DNA of 64,000 bases, from assembly GCA_963788115.1 (NCBI GenBank), contig CAWBFD010000004.1, forward strand, positions 1,860,001 through 1,924,000. Reading direction: 5' to 3'. The DNA is from CAWBFD01 sp963788115. Its GTDB lineage: Bacteria > Actinomycetota > Thermoleophilia > Solirubrobacterales > 70-9. The translations under genes and the position numbers were made by a program. Position 1 is the stretch's first letter. Every line of letters begins with the position of its first letter. Under the pieces are notes generated by a model, which saw only the letters and a list, made by a program, of their open reading frames with translations, searched no databases and was not told the origin of the DNA. Of this stretch, positions 50,757-58,992 are shown piece by piece.

Positions 50757-52115
50757 TCACCCTCCGAGCAGTGATCGCAGGTCTGCCTCGAAGCCCGGAT
50801 AGCTGACCGCGGCCGCCTCGAACCCCTCCACCTCGACGCCCTCGCGGGATGCGAGTCCCGCGACCGCCCCGAGCATGGCCAGCCGGTGGTCGCCGGCCGC
50901 GTCGAGCGACCCGCCGTGGAGGCCATCGCCCCCGTGAACGACGAATCCGTCGTCCGTGGCCTCGATCTCCGCGCCGAGGCCGTGGAGGCCGCCGACCACG
51001 GTGGCGATCCGATCGGACTCCTTGTGGCGAAGCTCCTCCGCCCCGCTCACGACGGTCTCGCCGTCGGCGAAGCAGGCGGCGAGGGCGATCAGCGGCAGCT
51101 CGTCGATCGCCAACGGCACCTCGCCGGCGCCGATTCGGGTCGCCTCGAGCGGACCGTGTCGCGCCACGATCGTCCCGCGCGGCTCGCCGCCGCGCTCGGT
51201 CTCCTCCTCGACCTCGATCGCCCCGCCCATTCGGTTGAGGATCCCCAGCAGCCCCACCCGCGTCGGGTTGAGCCCGACCGCATCGATCCGCACCTCGCTT
51301 CCCGCGACGAGCAGCGCGGCAACGAGCGGGAACGCCGCCGAGGAGAGGTCTCCCGGCACCTCGAGGCGACCTGGGTCGAATCGCTCGGCGGGCCGTACCG
51401 TCACCCGCCGCGCCGGAAGCATCCCGCGGACGGCGACGGGGGTTCCGACCGTCTCGGCGCGCACATCGGCGCCGGCGGCCGCGAGCAAGCGCTCCGTGTG
51501 GTCGCGCGTCGGCACCGGTTCGGTCACCGAGGTCTCCCCCTCCGCCAGCAGTCCAGCCAGCAGCAGGCACGACTTCACCTGGGCGCTCGCCACCGGCATC
51601 CGGTACGCGATTCCGGTGAGCGCCGAGCCGTCGACCCGCAGCGGCGGCAGGCTGCCCTCGCGGCAGTCGATCGCGCCGCCCATCGCTCGCAGCGGCTCGG
51701 CGACACGGTCGACAGGTCGGCGGCGGATCGACTCGTCGCCGTCGAGCACCCAGCTGCCCGCGCCCTGCCCGGCCAGCCATCCGGGCAGCAGTCGCACAAG
51801 GGTGCCCGCGTTGCCGGCGTCGATCGCCTGCGGCTCTGACCCGGCCCAGACGGCGCCCGGGCCACGGAGGCCGACGCCCCGGATGCTCAGGTCAATCGCC
51901 CCGGGCGTATTGGACGCCTCCTCGGCCACCTCCGCCCCGAGCGCCCGAATCGCCCCGAGCGTCGAGCGGGTGTCCGCCGCGTCGAGGTAGTCCACCACCG
52001 TCGCCTCCCCCTCCCCCATCGCGCCGATGATCGCCGCCCGGTGGGAGATCGACTTGTCGGGCGGCGGGCGCAGTCGGCCGCGCAGCGGTCCGGACGGCTC
52101 AAACCGCCTGGTCAT
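50757..52115 (-). CDS. aroA: 5-enolpyruvylshikimate-3-phosphate synthase
   Basis: AroA is the sixth shikimate-pathway enzyme. Visible are PPDKSISHRAAIIGAMGEG, AIDAGNAGTLVRLLPG, SAQVKSCLLLAGLLAEG, VPGDLSSAAFPLVAALLV, ELRHKESDRIATVVGGL and GDHRLAMLGAVAGLAS. At 452 aa it is normal. Its first base is shared with the tyrA stop. It belongs to the aromatic block tyrA/aroF/aminotransferase/aroH. Confidence 0.96.
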   Translation of the reverse strand: MTRRFEPSGPLRGRLRPPPDKSISHRAAIIGAMGEGEATVVDYLDAADTRSTLGAIRALGAEVAEEASNTPGAIDLSIRGVGLRGPGAVWAGSEPQAIDAGNAGTLVRLLPGWLAGQGAGSWVLDGDESIRRRPVDRVAEPLRAMGGAIDCREGSLPPLRVDGSALTGIAYRMPVASAQVKSCLLLAGLLAEGETSVTEPVPTRDHTERLLAAAGADVRAETVGTPVAVRGMLPARRVTVRPAERFDPGRLEVPGDLSSAAFPLVAALLVAGSEVRIDAVGLNPTRVGLLGILNRMGGAIEVEEETERGGEPRGTIVARHGPLEATRIGAGEVPLAIDELPLIALAACFADGETVVSGAEELRHKESDRIATVVGGLHGLGAEIEATDDGFVVHGGDGLHGGSLDAAGDHRLAMLGAVAGLASREGVEVEGFEAAAVSYPGFEADLRSLLGG

Positions 52116-53206
52116 CAGTCGGTGCCCACGAGCGAGACGGTGTGGCCGAGTGCGCGCACGGCCTCGGCCGCGCGCTCTGCCTCGGAGTCGCCCGCAACCC
52201 AGAGCGAAACCGCCCCGGTGCGCATGTCGGGCGCCGGGTAGAGGGCCATGTCCTCGATGTTCACCCCGGAGCGCCCCAGGGCAAGGGCGATCTCGGCGAC
52301 CGTCCCGGGACGGTTCTCCACCCCGACCCGAAGCTCGCGCAATTCGCCGCCGACCAAGTCCGACTCGAGCAGGCGCCGGCGGTCGTCGCGTGCGGCCCGG
52401 TGCCAGGCCGCGACAGCGGCTGCGTCGCCGTCGCGGATCACCCTCGCAGCCTCCCCGAGGCGCTCCGCCGCGTGCTGGATCGAGGCCGCCACCGCATCTC
52501 GGTTGGCGGCGAAGATGTCCGTCCAGATCGCCGGGTTTGCGCCGGCGACCCTGGTCGTGTCGCGGAAGCTCGGCCCGACCTCGGGCAACCGCTCCGACTC
52601 CTCGGCGAGGGCTGCCGCCGCCTGCCGTACGAGCACGTTCGCGAGCACGTGCGGCAGGTGGCTCACGGTGGCCATGAGCCGGTCGTGGACGTCGGCGTCG
52701 ATCGCCTGGGGGCGCGCGCCGAGCTCGGCCACAACACGCTGGAGGCGGTCGTAGAGGATCCCGCTCGAGCGCTCGGTGGGCGTCAGATACCAGCGGGCGC
52801 CCTCGAACAGGTCGGCGCTGGAATTCTCGACCCCGGACGTCTCTGCGCCGGCGAGCGGATGTCCCCCGATGAACCGCTCATCGCCATCGCTCCCCTGGAG
52901 TCCCGCGATCAGCTGGCGCTTGGTCGAGCCGACATCGGTGACCGCGGTCTCCGCGTCGCTCGTCGCGAGCGCCTCGGCAACGACGGCCGGGAGCGCCGAG
53001 ACCGGCGCCGCGCAGACCACGAACTCCGCCCCTGCGACGGCTGCGGCGACGCCGTTCGCTGCCAGGTCGAGCGCCTCCAGCTCGAGCGCCCGCTCGAGCG
53101 TCGATGGGTCCGGGTCGTAGCCAGCGACCTCGGCGCCCAACCGCCGCCTCGCGGCCAGCCCGACCGAGCCGCCGATCAGGCCGACGCCGAGGACTGCGAT
53201 CCGCAT
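52115..53206 (-). CDS. tyrA: Prephenate dehydrogenase with ACT domain
   Basis: TyrA oxidatively decarboxylates prephenate on the way to tyrosine. The NAD(P) motif VLGVGLIGGSVGLAAR is at residues 5-20, and the catalytic region is FIGGHPLAGAETSGVENS. A C-terminal ACT domain (about 295-363, LRVGVENRPGTVAEIALALG) suggests allosteric control, probably by tyrosine. It is 363 aa and precedes aroA. Confidence 0.94.
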   Translation of the reverse strand: MRIAVLGVGLIGGSVGLAARRRLGAEVAGYDPDPSTLERALELEALDLAANGVAAAVAGAEFVVCAAPVSALPAVVAEALATSDAETAVTDVGSTKRQLIAGLQGSDGDERFIGGHPLAGAETSGVENSSADLFEGARWYLTPTERSSGILYDRLQRVVAELGARPQAIDADVHDRLMATVSHLPHVLANVLVRQAAAALAEESERLPEVGPSFRDTTRVAGANPAIWTDIFAANRDAVAASIQHAAERLGEAARVIRDGDAAAVAAWHRAARDDRRRLLESDLVGGELRELRVGVENRPGTVAEIALALGRSGVNIEDMALYPAPDMRTGAVSLWVAGDSEAERAAEAVRALGHTVSLVGTD

Positions 53207-53234
53207 CGGACGGTTGATTCCGTGGCGGCCCCGC

Positions 53235-54260
53235 CTAGACGGCGCTCAGCTCCTTGCCCGCGACCTCGGCGATCCGGGTCAGCTGCTCCGCGTACTCACC
53301 GAAGGCCGCCGTCGGCACCGCCTGCGGCCCGTCGCAGATCGCCTCCTCGGGCTCGTTGTGGACCTCGACGATGATCCCGTCGGCGCCCGCGGCCGCGGCC
53401 GCGAGGGACATCGGCTGGACCCAGTCGCGTCGCCCGGCGGCGTGGCTCGGATCGACGATCACGGGCAGATGCGTGAGCTCCTTGAGCGCCGGGACCGCGA
53501 GCAGGTCGAGCGTGAACCGGTAGGTCGTCTCGAACGTGCGGATGCCGCGCTCGCAGAGCATAACCTGGGGATTTCCCTCCTTGAGCACGTACTCGGCCGC
53601 CATCAGCAGCTCGTCCAGACTGGCCGACAGCCCCCGCTTGAGCAGCACGGGGAGGCCCGAGCGACCGATCTCGGAGAGCAGCGGATAGTTCTGCATGTTG
53701 CGGGCGCCGACCTGGATCACGTCCGCGACCTCGACCACGTCAGGGATGTCCCGCGCATCCATCACCTCGGTCACCACCGGGAGCCCGGTCTCCTCTTTGG
53801 CCTCCAGGAGGAACCGCAGTCCCTCCACGCCGAGGCCCTGGAAGCTGTACGGCGAGGTCCTCGGCTTGTAGGCGCCGCCGCGGAGCATCGAGGCCCCGTG
53901 CTCGGCGACCACCCGGGCGACGTCGAGGGTCTGCTCCCGGCTCTCAACCGTGCAGGGCCCGGCGATCAGCGTGAACTGATCGCCGCCGACTCGTCGTCCG
54001 TCGACCTCGATCACGGTCCGCTCGCCCTTGCGGAACTGCGCCGAGGCGAGCTTGTACGGCTTCAGGATCGGCACCAGGTGGTCGACACCCGGCGCACCCT
54101 CCAGCCCGAGCGAGGTGACCTTGTCGCGGTCGCCGATCGCCCCGATCACCGTCAGCAGCTCGCCGCGCGAGACGTGCGCCGAGCAGCCGACCGCCTCGAC
54201 CCGCTCCACCACCGCCTCGATCTGCGAGTCGGTGGCCCCTTCCTTCATCACGATCATCAT
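53235..54260 (-). CDS. aroF: DAHP synthase, type I-beta
   Basis: This enzyme starts the shikimate pathway by condensing PEP and erythrose-4-P. A ferredoxin-like regulatory domain (about 1-70) precedes the barrel with LIAGPCTVESREQTLDVA, LRGGAYKPRTSPYSFQGLG, IQVGARNMQNYPLLSEI and VIVDPSHAAGRRDWVQPM. At 341 aa it matches Thermotoga/Bacillus-type enzymes, which are inhibited through the N-terminal domain. The start is at tandem ATG codons (54260, 54257). Confidence 0.96.
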   Translation of the reverse strand: MMIVMKEGATDSQIEAVVERVEAVGCSAHVSRGELLTVIGAIGDRDKVTSLGLEGAPGVDHLVPILKPYKLASAQFRKGERTVIEVDGRRVGGDQFTLIAGPCTVESREQTLDVARVVAEHGASMLRGGAYKPRTSPYSFQGLGVEGLRFLLEAKEETGLPVVTEVMDARDIPDVVEVADVIQVGARNMQNYPLLSEIGRSGLPVLLKRGLSASLDELLMAAEYVLKEGNPQVMLCERGIRTFETTYRFTLDLLAVPALKELTHLPVIVDPSHAAGRRDWVQPMSLAAAAAGADGIIVEVHNEPEEAICDGPQAVPTAAFGEYAEQLTRIAEVAGKELSAV

Positions 54261-54286
54261 GGTCCGAGTAAGCCTTTCAGAGTCAT
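54257..54286 (-). promoter_or_regulatory. Possible 9-codon leader ORF overlapping the aroF start
   Basis: ATG at 54286, with AGGA five bases upstream, opens MTLKGLLGP, whose TGA overlaps the aroF ATGs. It may improve aroF initiation by coupling. It could also be chance. Confidence 0.3.
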
Positions 54287-54608
54287 CGCTTCCTGCTGTT
54301 GCGAGTTTGACAATGCCGCGGTGTGGCCCATGGGCCGGCTGCTACGGCGCCCGGCGGTTGTGACCTTCTGGATAGACCTACGCAGAGCAGGCCTGGCCGG
54401 ACGCCTAGCTAAATCGCCAATACCAATACGAGTACGCGCGCGCGCGCCGCGAGCCGCCGCTGGCGGCCGGGTGAGTCAGGGGCGTGCGGAAGCGCTGCAT
54501 GGACTCCAGTTTGTACCACGGCGACGCAAAATGCGCAAACGCCGCGAGCGGGCAGCTCCTCCCCTGCCACCCCACGGGCGATTGTCGGCTTATGAACCCA
54601 TGCGGTAG
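54261..54608. other. 348-bp intergenic region upstream of aroF
   Basis: I see no gene here. It contains a comparatively AT-rich patch (near 54405-54435), an alternating CG run at 54434-54447, a 13-codon-plus frame leading into the micro-ORF above, and palindrome A5 at its right end. It probably holds the aroF/tyrA/aroA promoter. Confidence 0.5.
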
Positions 54609-54619
54609 CTAACCCGACA
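54583..54619. repeat. Family A palindrome, copy 5
   Basis: Arms TGTCGGCTTA (54583-54592) and TAACCCGACA (54610-54619) pair with one mismatch around AACC CATGC GGTAG. The right arm contains the stop codon and last codons of the HisC-like gene. Arms and centre match copies 1 and 4. Confidence 0.6.
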
Positions 54620-55727
54620 CGCGACCGGAGATCAGCGGTCGCAGGGCATCCAGGAAGCGCGCGTTCTCCGCGCGGGTGCCGTAGGTGACCCGGATGTGAC
54701 CGGAATCGCCGAGCGCCGCGCCTGGGCGCACGACCACGCCGGCGTCGGCGAGCCCCGCCACGACCTCATCCTCGTCGGCATCGCCGAGATGGATCCATGA
54801 GAAGTTCGCCTGGGAGTCGGGCGTCTCCAGGCCCAATTCGCGAACCTCCTCCTCGACCTGCATTCGCTCCACGATCGTCCGCTCGACCCGTCGGGCGACG
54901 TCGTCCTGGTGGCGGATCGCCTCGGCGGCGGCGGCCTGGGCGACCGCGTTCACGCTGAACGGCTGGCGCACGGCATCCACCGCGGCCCGGAAGCCGGCGG
55001 AGCACAGCCCGTAACCGACCCGCAGCCCCGCGAGCCCATAGCACTTGCTGAACGTGCGCAGCACGACCAGGTTCGGGAAGTCGCGGCGCAGGTCGATCGT
55101 CGCATCGGGGTCATCATTCGTCTGGAACTCGATGTAGGCCTCGTCGAGGATCACCGTGACGTGCGCGGGGACACGCTCCATGAAGGCGCCGACCTCGGCC
55201 GCGGGCAGGTGGGTGGCGGTTGGGTTGTTCGGGTTGCAGACCACCACGAGCTGGGTTGCCGCTGTGATCTCGTCGGCGATCGCGTCGAGATCGTGGACGT
55301 CGCCCTCGGTCAGCGGGACGCGGATCTCGCGGGCCCCCGAGAGCGGCGCCATGTAGGGATAGATCGAGAACGACGGCCACGCGAACACGAGCTCCGCCCC
55401 GGACTCGCACAGCGCGACCGCCGCCGCGAGCAGGATCTCGCAGGAGCCGTTGGAGATCGCGACGCCGCCCGGCTGGGCGTCGAAGCGCTCGGCGATCCGG
55501 CGGCGCAGCAGGGTCGCGTCGGGATCGGGATAGCGATTCGAGGCCGAGGCGGCGCGCCCGATCGCCTCGACCACGGCCGGATGCGGCGGGAAGGGCGACT
55601 CGTTCGAGGCGAGCTGAGCGATGTCCCCCGCCGCGATCGACTCCGGCGCCTGTCCCTTGGGCACGCCGGGCTGATACCCCGGGATCTGCGCGAGCCGTTC
55701 GGAGAAGTTGACCGTCATCGCGCTCAT
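54609..55727 (-). CDS. HisC-family aminotransferase (histidinol-phosphate or aromatic)
   Basis: This is a 372-aa fold-type I PLP enzyme. The substrate/PLP motifs are LASNESPFPPHPAVVEAI, SNGSCEILLAAAVAL, VCNPNNPTATHLP, ILDEAYIEF, and the Schiff-base Lys in RTFSKCYGLAGLRVGYG. HisC and actinobacterial phenylalanine aminotransferase are hard to separate. The position between chorismate mutase and DAHP synthase favours aromatic amino acids. The start overlaps the aroH stop (ATGA). Confidence 0.88.
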   Translation of the reverse strand: MSAMTVNFSERLAQIPGYQPGVPKGQAPESIAAGDIAQLASNESPFPPHPAVVEAIGRAASASNRYPDPDATLLRRRIAERFDAQPGGVAISNGSCEILLAAAVALCESGAELVFAWPSFSIYPYMAPLSGAREIRVPLTEGDVHDLDAIADEITAATQLVVVCNPNNPTATHLPAAEVGAFMERVPAHVTVILDEAYIEFQTNDDPDATIDLRRDFPNLVVLRTFSKCYGLAGLRVGYGLCSAGFRAAVDAVRQPFSVNAVAQAAAAEAIRHQDDVARRVERTIVERMQVEEEVRELGLETPDSQANFSWIHLGDADEDEVVAGLADAGVVVRPGAALGDSGHIRVTYGTRAENARFLDALRPLISGRVSG

Positions 55728-56113
55728 TGTGCCGACTGCAGATCGGCCCGGAGCTTGCGTGCCTCGCCCAGATAGGTGTGGTCGGGCTCATGATCAGCGG
55801 GCCCGTAGTAGTGGACGAGCACGCGGATCACGCGCTCCATCGCATCCGGGACATCGATCTCGCGGGCGCAGATCAGGGGCACGCGGTCGAGGCCGACGGC
55901 CCGCGCCGCCACCGCCGGGAACTCGGCGTCGAGGTCGGCGGTGCAGGTGAAGATGCAGCTCACCAGGTGGTCGGGCTCGAGCGCGTTGCGGGTCAGCAGG
56001 GTCCGCATCAGCTCCTCGGTCGCGCTCATGATCGCGGAGACCTCGTTGCGCTCCACCTGGGTCGCGCCGCGTACCGCCCAGAGGCGCGGGTTCGAGTCGG
56101 TCGGGCCGTTCAA
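55724..56113 (-). CDS. aroH: AroH-class chorismate mutase
   Basis: This is a monofunctional trimeric-type chorismate mutase of 129 aa. The N-terminal AVRGATQVERNEVSAIM matches Bacillus AroH. The active-site block VPLICAREIDVPDAMERVIR carries the expected Cys, Glu and Arg. A TTG at 56113 overlapping the rluB stop (TTGA) is the best start. It feeds prephenate to TyrA. Confidence 0.92.
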   Translation of the reverse strand: MNGPTDSNPRLWAVRGATQVERNEVSAIMSATEELMRTLLTRNALEPDHLVSCIFTCTADLDAEFPAVAARAVGLDRVPLICAREIDVPDAMERVIRVLVHYYGPADHEPDHTYLGEARKLRADLQSAQ

Positions 56114-56805
56114 GACCGCGCATCCTTCCAGAGCCGCTCGATCTCGGCGCGGGTGAGGCGCCGTGCCGTGCCCTCGCGGAGCCCACCGAGGCGCAGTGGG
56201 CCGAGGCGCACGCGGCTCAGTTCGACCACCTCGTGCCCGACGGCGGCCGCCATTCGCCGCACCTGGCGATTGCGGCCCTCCCGGATCGTGATCTCGACCA
56301 CTCGCGGCGAGACCCGGCGCACGCGGGCCGGCGCCGTCGGGCCGTCGTCGAGCCGGACGCCGCGGCGCAGCCGGCGAAGCTCCTCCTCCGTGGGGGTCCG
56401 CCGGAGCCGCGCGCGATAGGTCCTCCCCACCTCGTAGCGCGGGTGGGTGAGCCGGTTGGCGAGCTCACCGTCGTTGGTGAGCAGGATCAGCCCGGTCGAG
56501 TCGGCGTCGAGCCGCCCGACCGGATACAGCCGCCGGGCTGAGTCGACCAGGTCGGTTACCGCCGGGGCGCGGCCCTGCCCCCGGGCGGTCGACACCACCC
56601 CCGCCGGCTTGTTCACGAGCCAGACCTCACGCGGCTCGGGGCGAACGGGCTCACCATCGAACGTCACCTCGCTTGCCTCGTTCACATCGCGCGCGGGGTC
56701 GGTGACCGTCCGGCCACCGACCGCGACGAGGCCGGCCGCGATCAGCTCCTCGGCGTGGCGCCGCGAGGCGACGCCGCAATGGGCCAGGTACTTGGCGAGA
56801 CGCAT
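56110..56805 (-). CDS. rluB: rRNA pseudouridine synthase, RsuA/RluB family
   Basis: An S4 domain (1-60, RLAKYLAHCGVASRRHAEEL) precedes the catalytic domain with the Asp motif GRLDADSTGLILLTNDGELA and the late motif IREGRNRQVRRMAAAVGH. At 231 aa it is typical of the copy encoded after scpB. The exact target (23S U2605 or similar) is inferred from the family only. Confidence 0.93.
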   Translation of the reverse strand: MRLAKYLAHCGVASRRHAEELIAAGLVAVGGRTVTDPARDVNEASEVTFDGEPVRPEPREVWLVNKPAGVVSTARGQGRAPAVTDLVDSARRLYPVGRLDADSTGLILLTNDGELANRLTHPRYEVGRTYRARLRRTPTEEELRRLRRGVRLDDGPTAPARVRRVSPRVVEITIREGRNRQVRRMAAAVGHEVVELSRVRLGPLRLGGLREGTARRLTRAEIERLWKDARS

Positions 56806-56860
56806 GGCCCGAGGCTAGACGGGCGGTCTCGCCGGGCGCGGGGCGGCGGCTCCCCGGGCC

Positions 56861-57193
56861 CTACTCCGGCAGCGCCTCGTAGTCGATCTCCAGGAAGTCC
56901 TCGACCTCCGAGAGCCAGCGCTCCTCGACGAACTGGACGTGGTCGGGATGCTCGTTGTAGCCCTCGTAGGCGGCCTGGTCGGCGAACTCCATCGAGATCC
57001 CGAAGCGATACCCGTTCTTCGGGCTGACCTCGCGCATGAGCTCGAACGCGCCGACGCCCGGGATCGGCGCGAGCGTCGCCTCCGCCGTGTCGAGGAAGCG
57101 CCGCTCGGCCTCCGAGCCCTCGGGATGCTTGAGCGTGAAGGCGACGGTGTGCCGGATTGACCCTGCCTGCAGCGGCGCCACGGCGCGGGACAC
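56861..57193 (-). CDS. Dabb-domain (A/B barrel) protein
   Basis: This protein of 110 aa carries the dimeric alpha/beta-barrel pattern IRHTVAFTLKHPEGSEAE, MREVSPKNGYRFGISMEFAD and YNEHPDHVQFVEERWLSEV. Such proteins are stress-linked or act as small cyclases; no specific role can be given. GTG at 57193 has a GGGTGG upstream. It interrupts the usual scpB/rluB adjacency. Confidence 0.83.
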   Translation of the reverse strand: MSRAVAPLQAGSIRHTVAFTLKHPEGSEAERRFLDTAEATLAPIPGVGAFELMREVSPKNGYRFGISMEFADQAAYEGYNEHPDHVQFVEERWLSEVEDFLEIDYEALPE

Positions 57194-57226
57194 TATCCAC
57201 CCGCGGAGCGGAAAGTTCGGGCGGCG

Positions 57227-57808
57227 CTACGTGGCCCGTTGCTCGCCGGCCTTGAGCAGCCGCTCGCGAAGCTCGCGCTCGTCCTCGGGCGTCGGGTCGA
57301 ACCCGGCGGGGTCGGGCAGCCGGTCGAGGCCGGCGAGCCCGAACAGTCGCTCGAACAGCGGGGTCGTGCGGTACACCACCGCGCCGAAGCGGGAGCGCCC
57401 CGACTCCTCGATCAGCCCCCGCTCGCCGAGGGTCTGCACCGCCGACTCGGAGGAGACCCCGCGGATGCGCGCGATCTCTGGACGCGACACCGGCTGCAGG
57501 TAGGCCACGATTGCGAGCGTCTCGGCTTGGGCCTGGGTGAGGGGCGGGGTCCTGGGCTTCGCCAGCAGGCGCCGCGCGGCGCCCTCGGCGATCGGGTCGG
57601 CCGCGAGCGTCCACCCGCCGGCGACCTCGCGCAGGACCACCCCGCGGCGGCCGTCGGCGAGGGCCCCGCCGAGCGCGTCGAGCGCCCGCTCGACCTGTGC
57701 CTCGGTGGCGTCGCATGCCTCGACCAGCTCGCCCACGCTGATCGGCTCGGGCGCGAGGAACAGGAGCGCCTCGATGACCCGCTCTAGCTGGGGGGTCTCT
57801 GCGGTCAC
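57227..57808 (-). CDS. scpB: Condensin kleisin-associated protein ScpB
   Basis: ScpB binds ScpA as a dimer in the SMC-ScpAB complex. Two winged helices are visible: residues 1-80 with LERVIEALLFLAPEPISVGE, and 85-170 with LTQAQAETLAIVAYLQPVSR and IEESGRSRFGAVVYRTT. It is 193 aa. GTG at 57808 overlaps the scpA stop (GTGA). Confidence 0.94.
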   Translation of the reverse strand: MTAETPQLERVIEALLFLAPEPISVGELVEACDATEAQVERALDALGGALADGRRGVVLREVAGGWTLAADPIAEGAARRLLAKPRTPPLTQAQAETLAIVAYLQPVSRPEIARIRGVSSESAVQTLGERGLIEESGRSRFGAVVYRTTPLFERLFGLAGLDRLPDPAGFDPTPEDERELRERLLKAGEQRAT

Positions 57809-58593
57809 GCCTTCCTCCCCGCCGTCCGCTCGGCCCGGTCGGCGGCCGTCACCGTGATCGGCCCGAAGATCCCCTTCTGTTTCCACGTCGCCTCCCCGCG
57901 CTTGTGCATCTCGAGCAGCGCGAACAGGGTCACCGCCTGCGTCAGACGGTCCTCGCCCCCGAAGCGCTCGTCGAAGTCGAAGTCATCTCCCCCGCGCAGG
58001 AGGTCGCGCAGGACCAACAGGCGCTTCTCCAGCGACACCGTCGGGCGGATGTGGCTGGTGTCCGGCGCCGGCGGGACCCGCAGCAGCTCGCCGATCGCCT
58101 GGGCGAGGCGCCCGGGGGCGTACGCCGGACGCGCGGCCTCGAGCGAGACCCGGCGCAGCTCGGGAGGCAGCGGGGCCGAGCGGTAGATGTACCGGCGACC
58201 GTCCGCGAACAGCTCGGCCAGGTGCTCGGCCGCGCCGCGGTAACGCCTGTACTCGAGCATCCGGGCCAGCAGCTCGTCGGCGGCCTCCTCTGGCCCCAGC
58301 GCCGGCGCCTCCTCCTCCTCGGCCGCAGGAAGGAGCAGCCGCGACTTCAGCTCGAGAAGCGACGCGATCAGCACCAGGAACTCGGTGGCGGCCTCGAGGT
58401 CGAGCTCGCCCCGCACATCGAGGTGCTCCACATACGCGACGACGATCTCCCCCAGCTCGACCTCGGCGAGGTTCACGCCCTCGCGAAGGACGACCGCCAT
58501 CAGCAGGTCGAACGGCCCGGCGAAGACGTCGAGGTCGAGGTCGAGGTCGGTGGCCGCCACGGTGGCCAGCTTAGAGAGGGCCCCGGCCGCCAT
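57805..58593 (-). CDS. scpA: Condensin kleisin ScpA
   Basis: ScpA bridges the SMC heads. Typical features are DVFAGPFDLLMAVVLREGVN near the N-terminus, ATEFLVLIASLLELKSRLLL, and a C-terminal winged helix (VTLFALLEMHKRGEATWKQ). At 262 aa it is normal. Its partner SMC (18713-21118) is unusually short, so these genes are of special interest for the complex. Confidence 0.95.
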   Translation of the reverse strand: MAAGALSKLATVAATDLDLDLDVFAGPFDLLMAVVLREGVNLAEVELGEIVVAYVEHLDVRGELDLEAATEFLVLIASLLELKSRLLLPAAEEEEAPALGPEEAADELLARMLEYRRYRGAAEHLAELFADGRRYIYRSAPLPPELRRVSLEAARPAYAPGRLAQAIGELLRVPPAPDTSHIRPTVSLEKRLLVLRDLLRGGDDFDFDERFGGEDRLTQAVTLFALLEMHKRGEATWKQKGIFGPITVTAADRAERTAGRKA

Positions 58594-58657
58594 TCAGGGT
58601 GTAGACAGGTTCACACCTAGGGTGGGTTGTGGGCGAGGTGCTCGTTGTCACGTGTGA

Positions 58658-58970
58658 GAGGCCACGAACCTGGTTCCAGGCGATACCAGCCGGCGTGGCG
58701 ACGTCTTCGTCCACGACCAAACGACCGGCGACACAACCCGGGTGAGCGTGACGTCCACGGGGGAAGAGGCGAACGGCGAAAGCTCCGGCAACGACACCAC
58801 GACCGCGATCTCCGCCACCGGCCGCTTCGTGGCCTTCGACTCGGAAGCCTCCTGGTGAGCGATGCACGATTGCGGACGGACGTACTGCCTTCGACTCCAC
58901 AGCCACGAACCTGGTGCGAGGCGACACCAACGGCGAACCAGACGTCTTCGTCCGGGGCCCGCTCCGCTAA
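58658..58970 (+). pseudogene. Remnant of a PD40/TolB-like beta-propeller gene
   Basis: Two fragments of the repeated sequence of exported PD40 propeller proteins are readable. The first (58658-58858) gives EATNLVPGDTSRRGDVFVHD, TTRVSVTSTGEEANGESS and ISATGRFVAFDSEAS, then a stop. The second, in another frame (58890-58970), gives FDSTATNLVRGDTNGEPDVF and a stop. There is no start or signal peptide. It is the decayed end of a larger gene and fills most of the 399-bp gap between trpS and scpA. Confidence 0.75.
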
Positions 58971-58992
58971 CCGGCGCGCGCCACGGCTCGAT

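Noticed and set aside
54434..54447. Alternating CG run as a functional Z-DNA element
   Set aside because: It is short and expected at times in such GC-rich sequence; nothing else supports a role.
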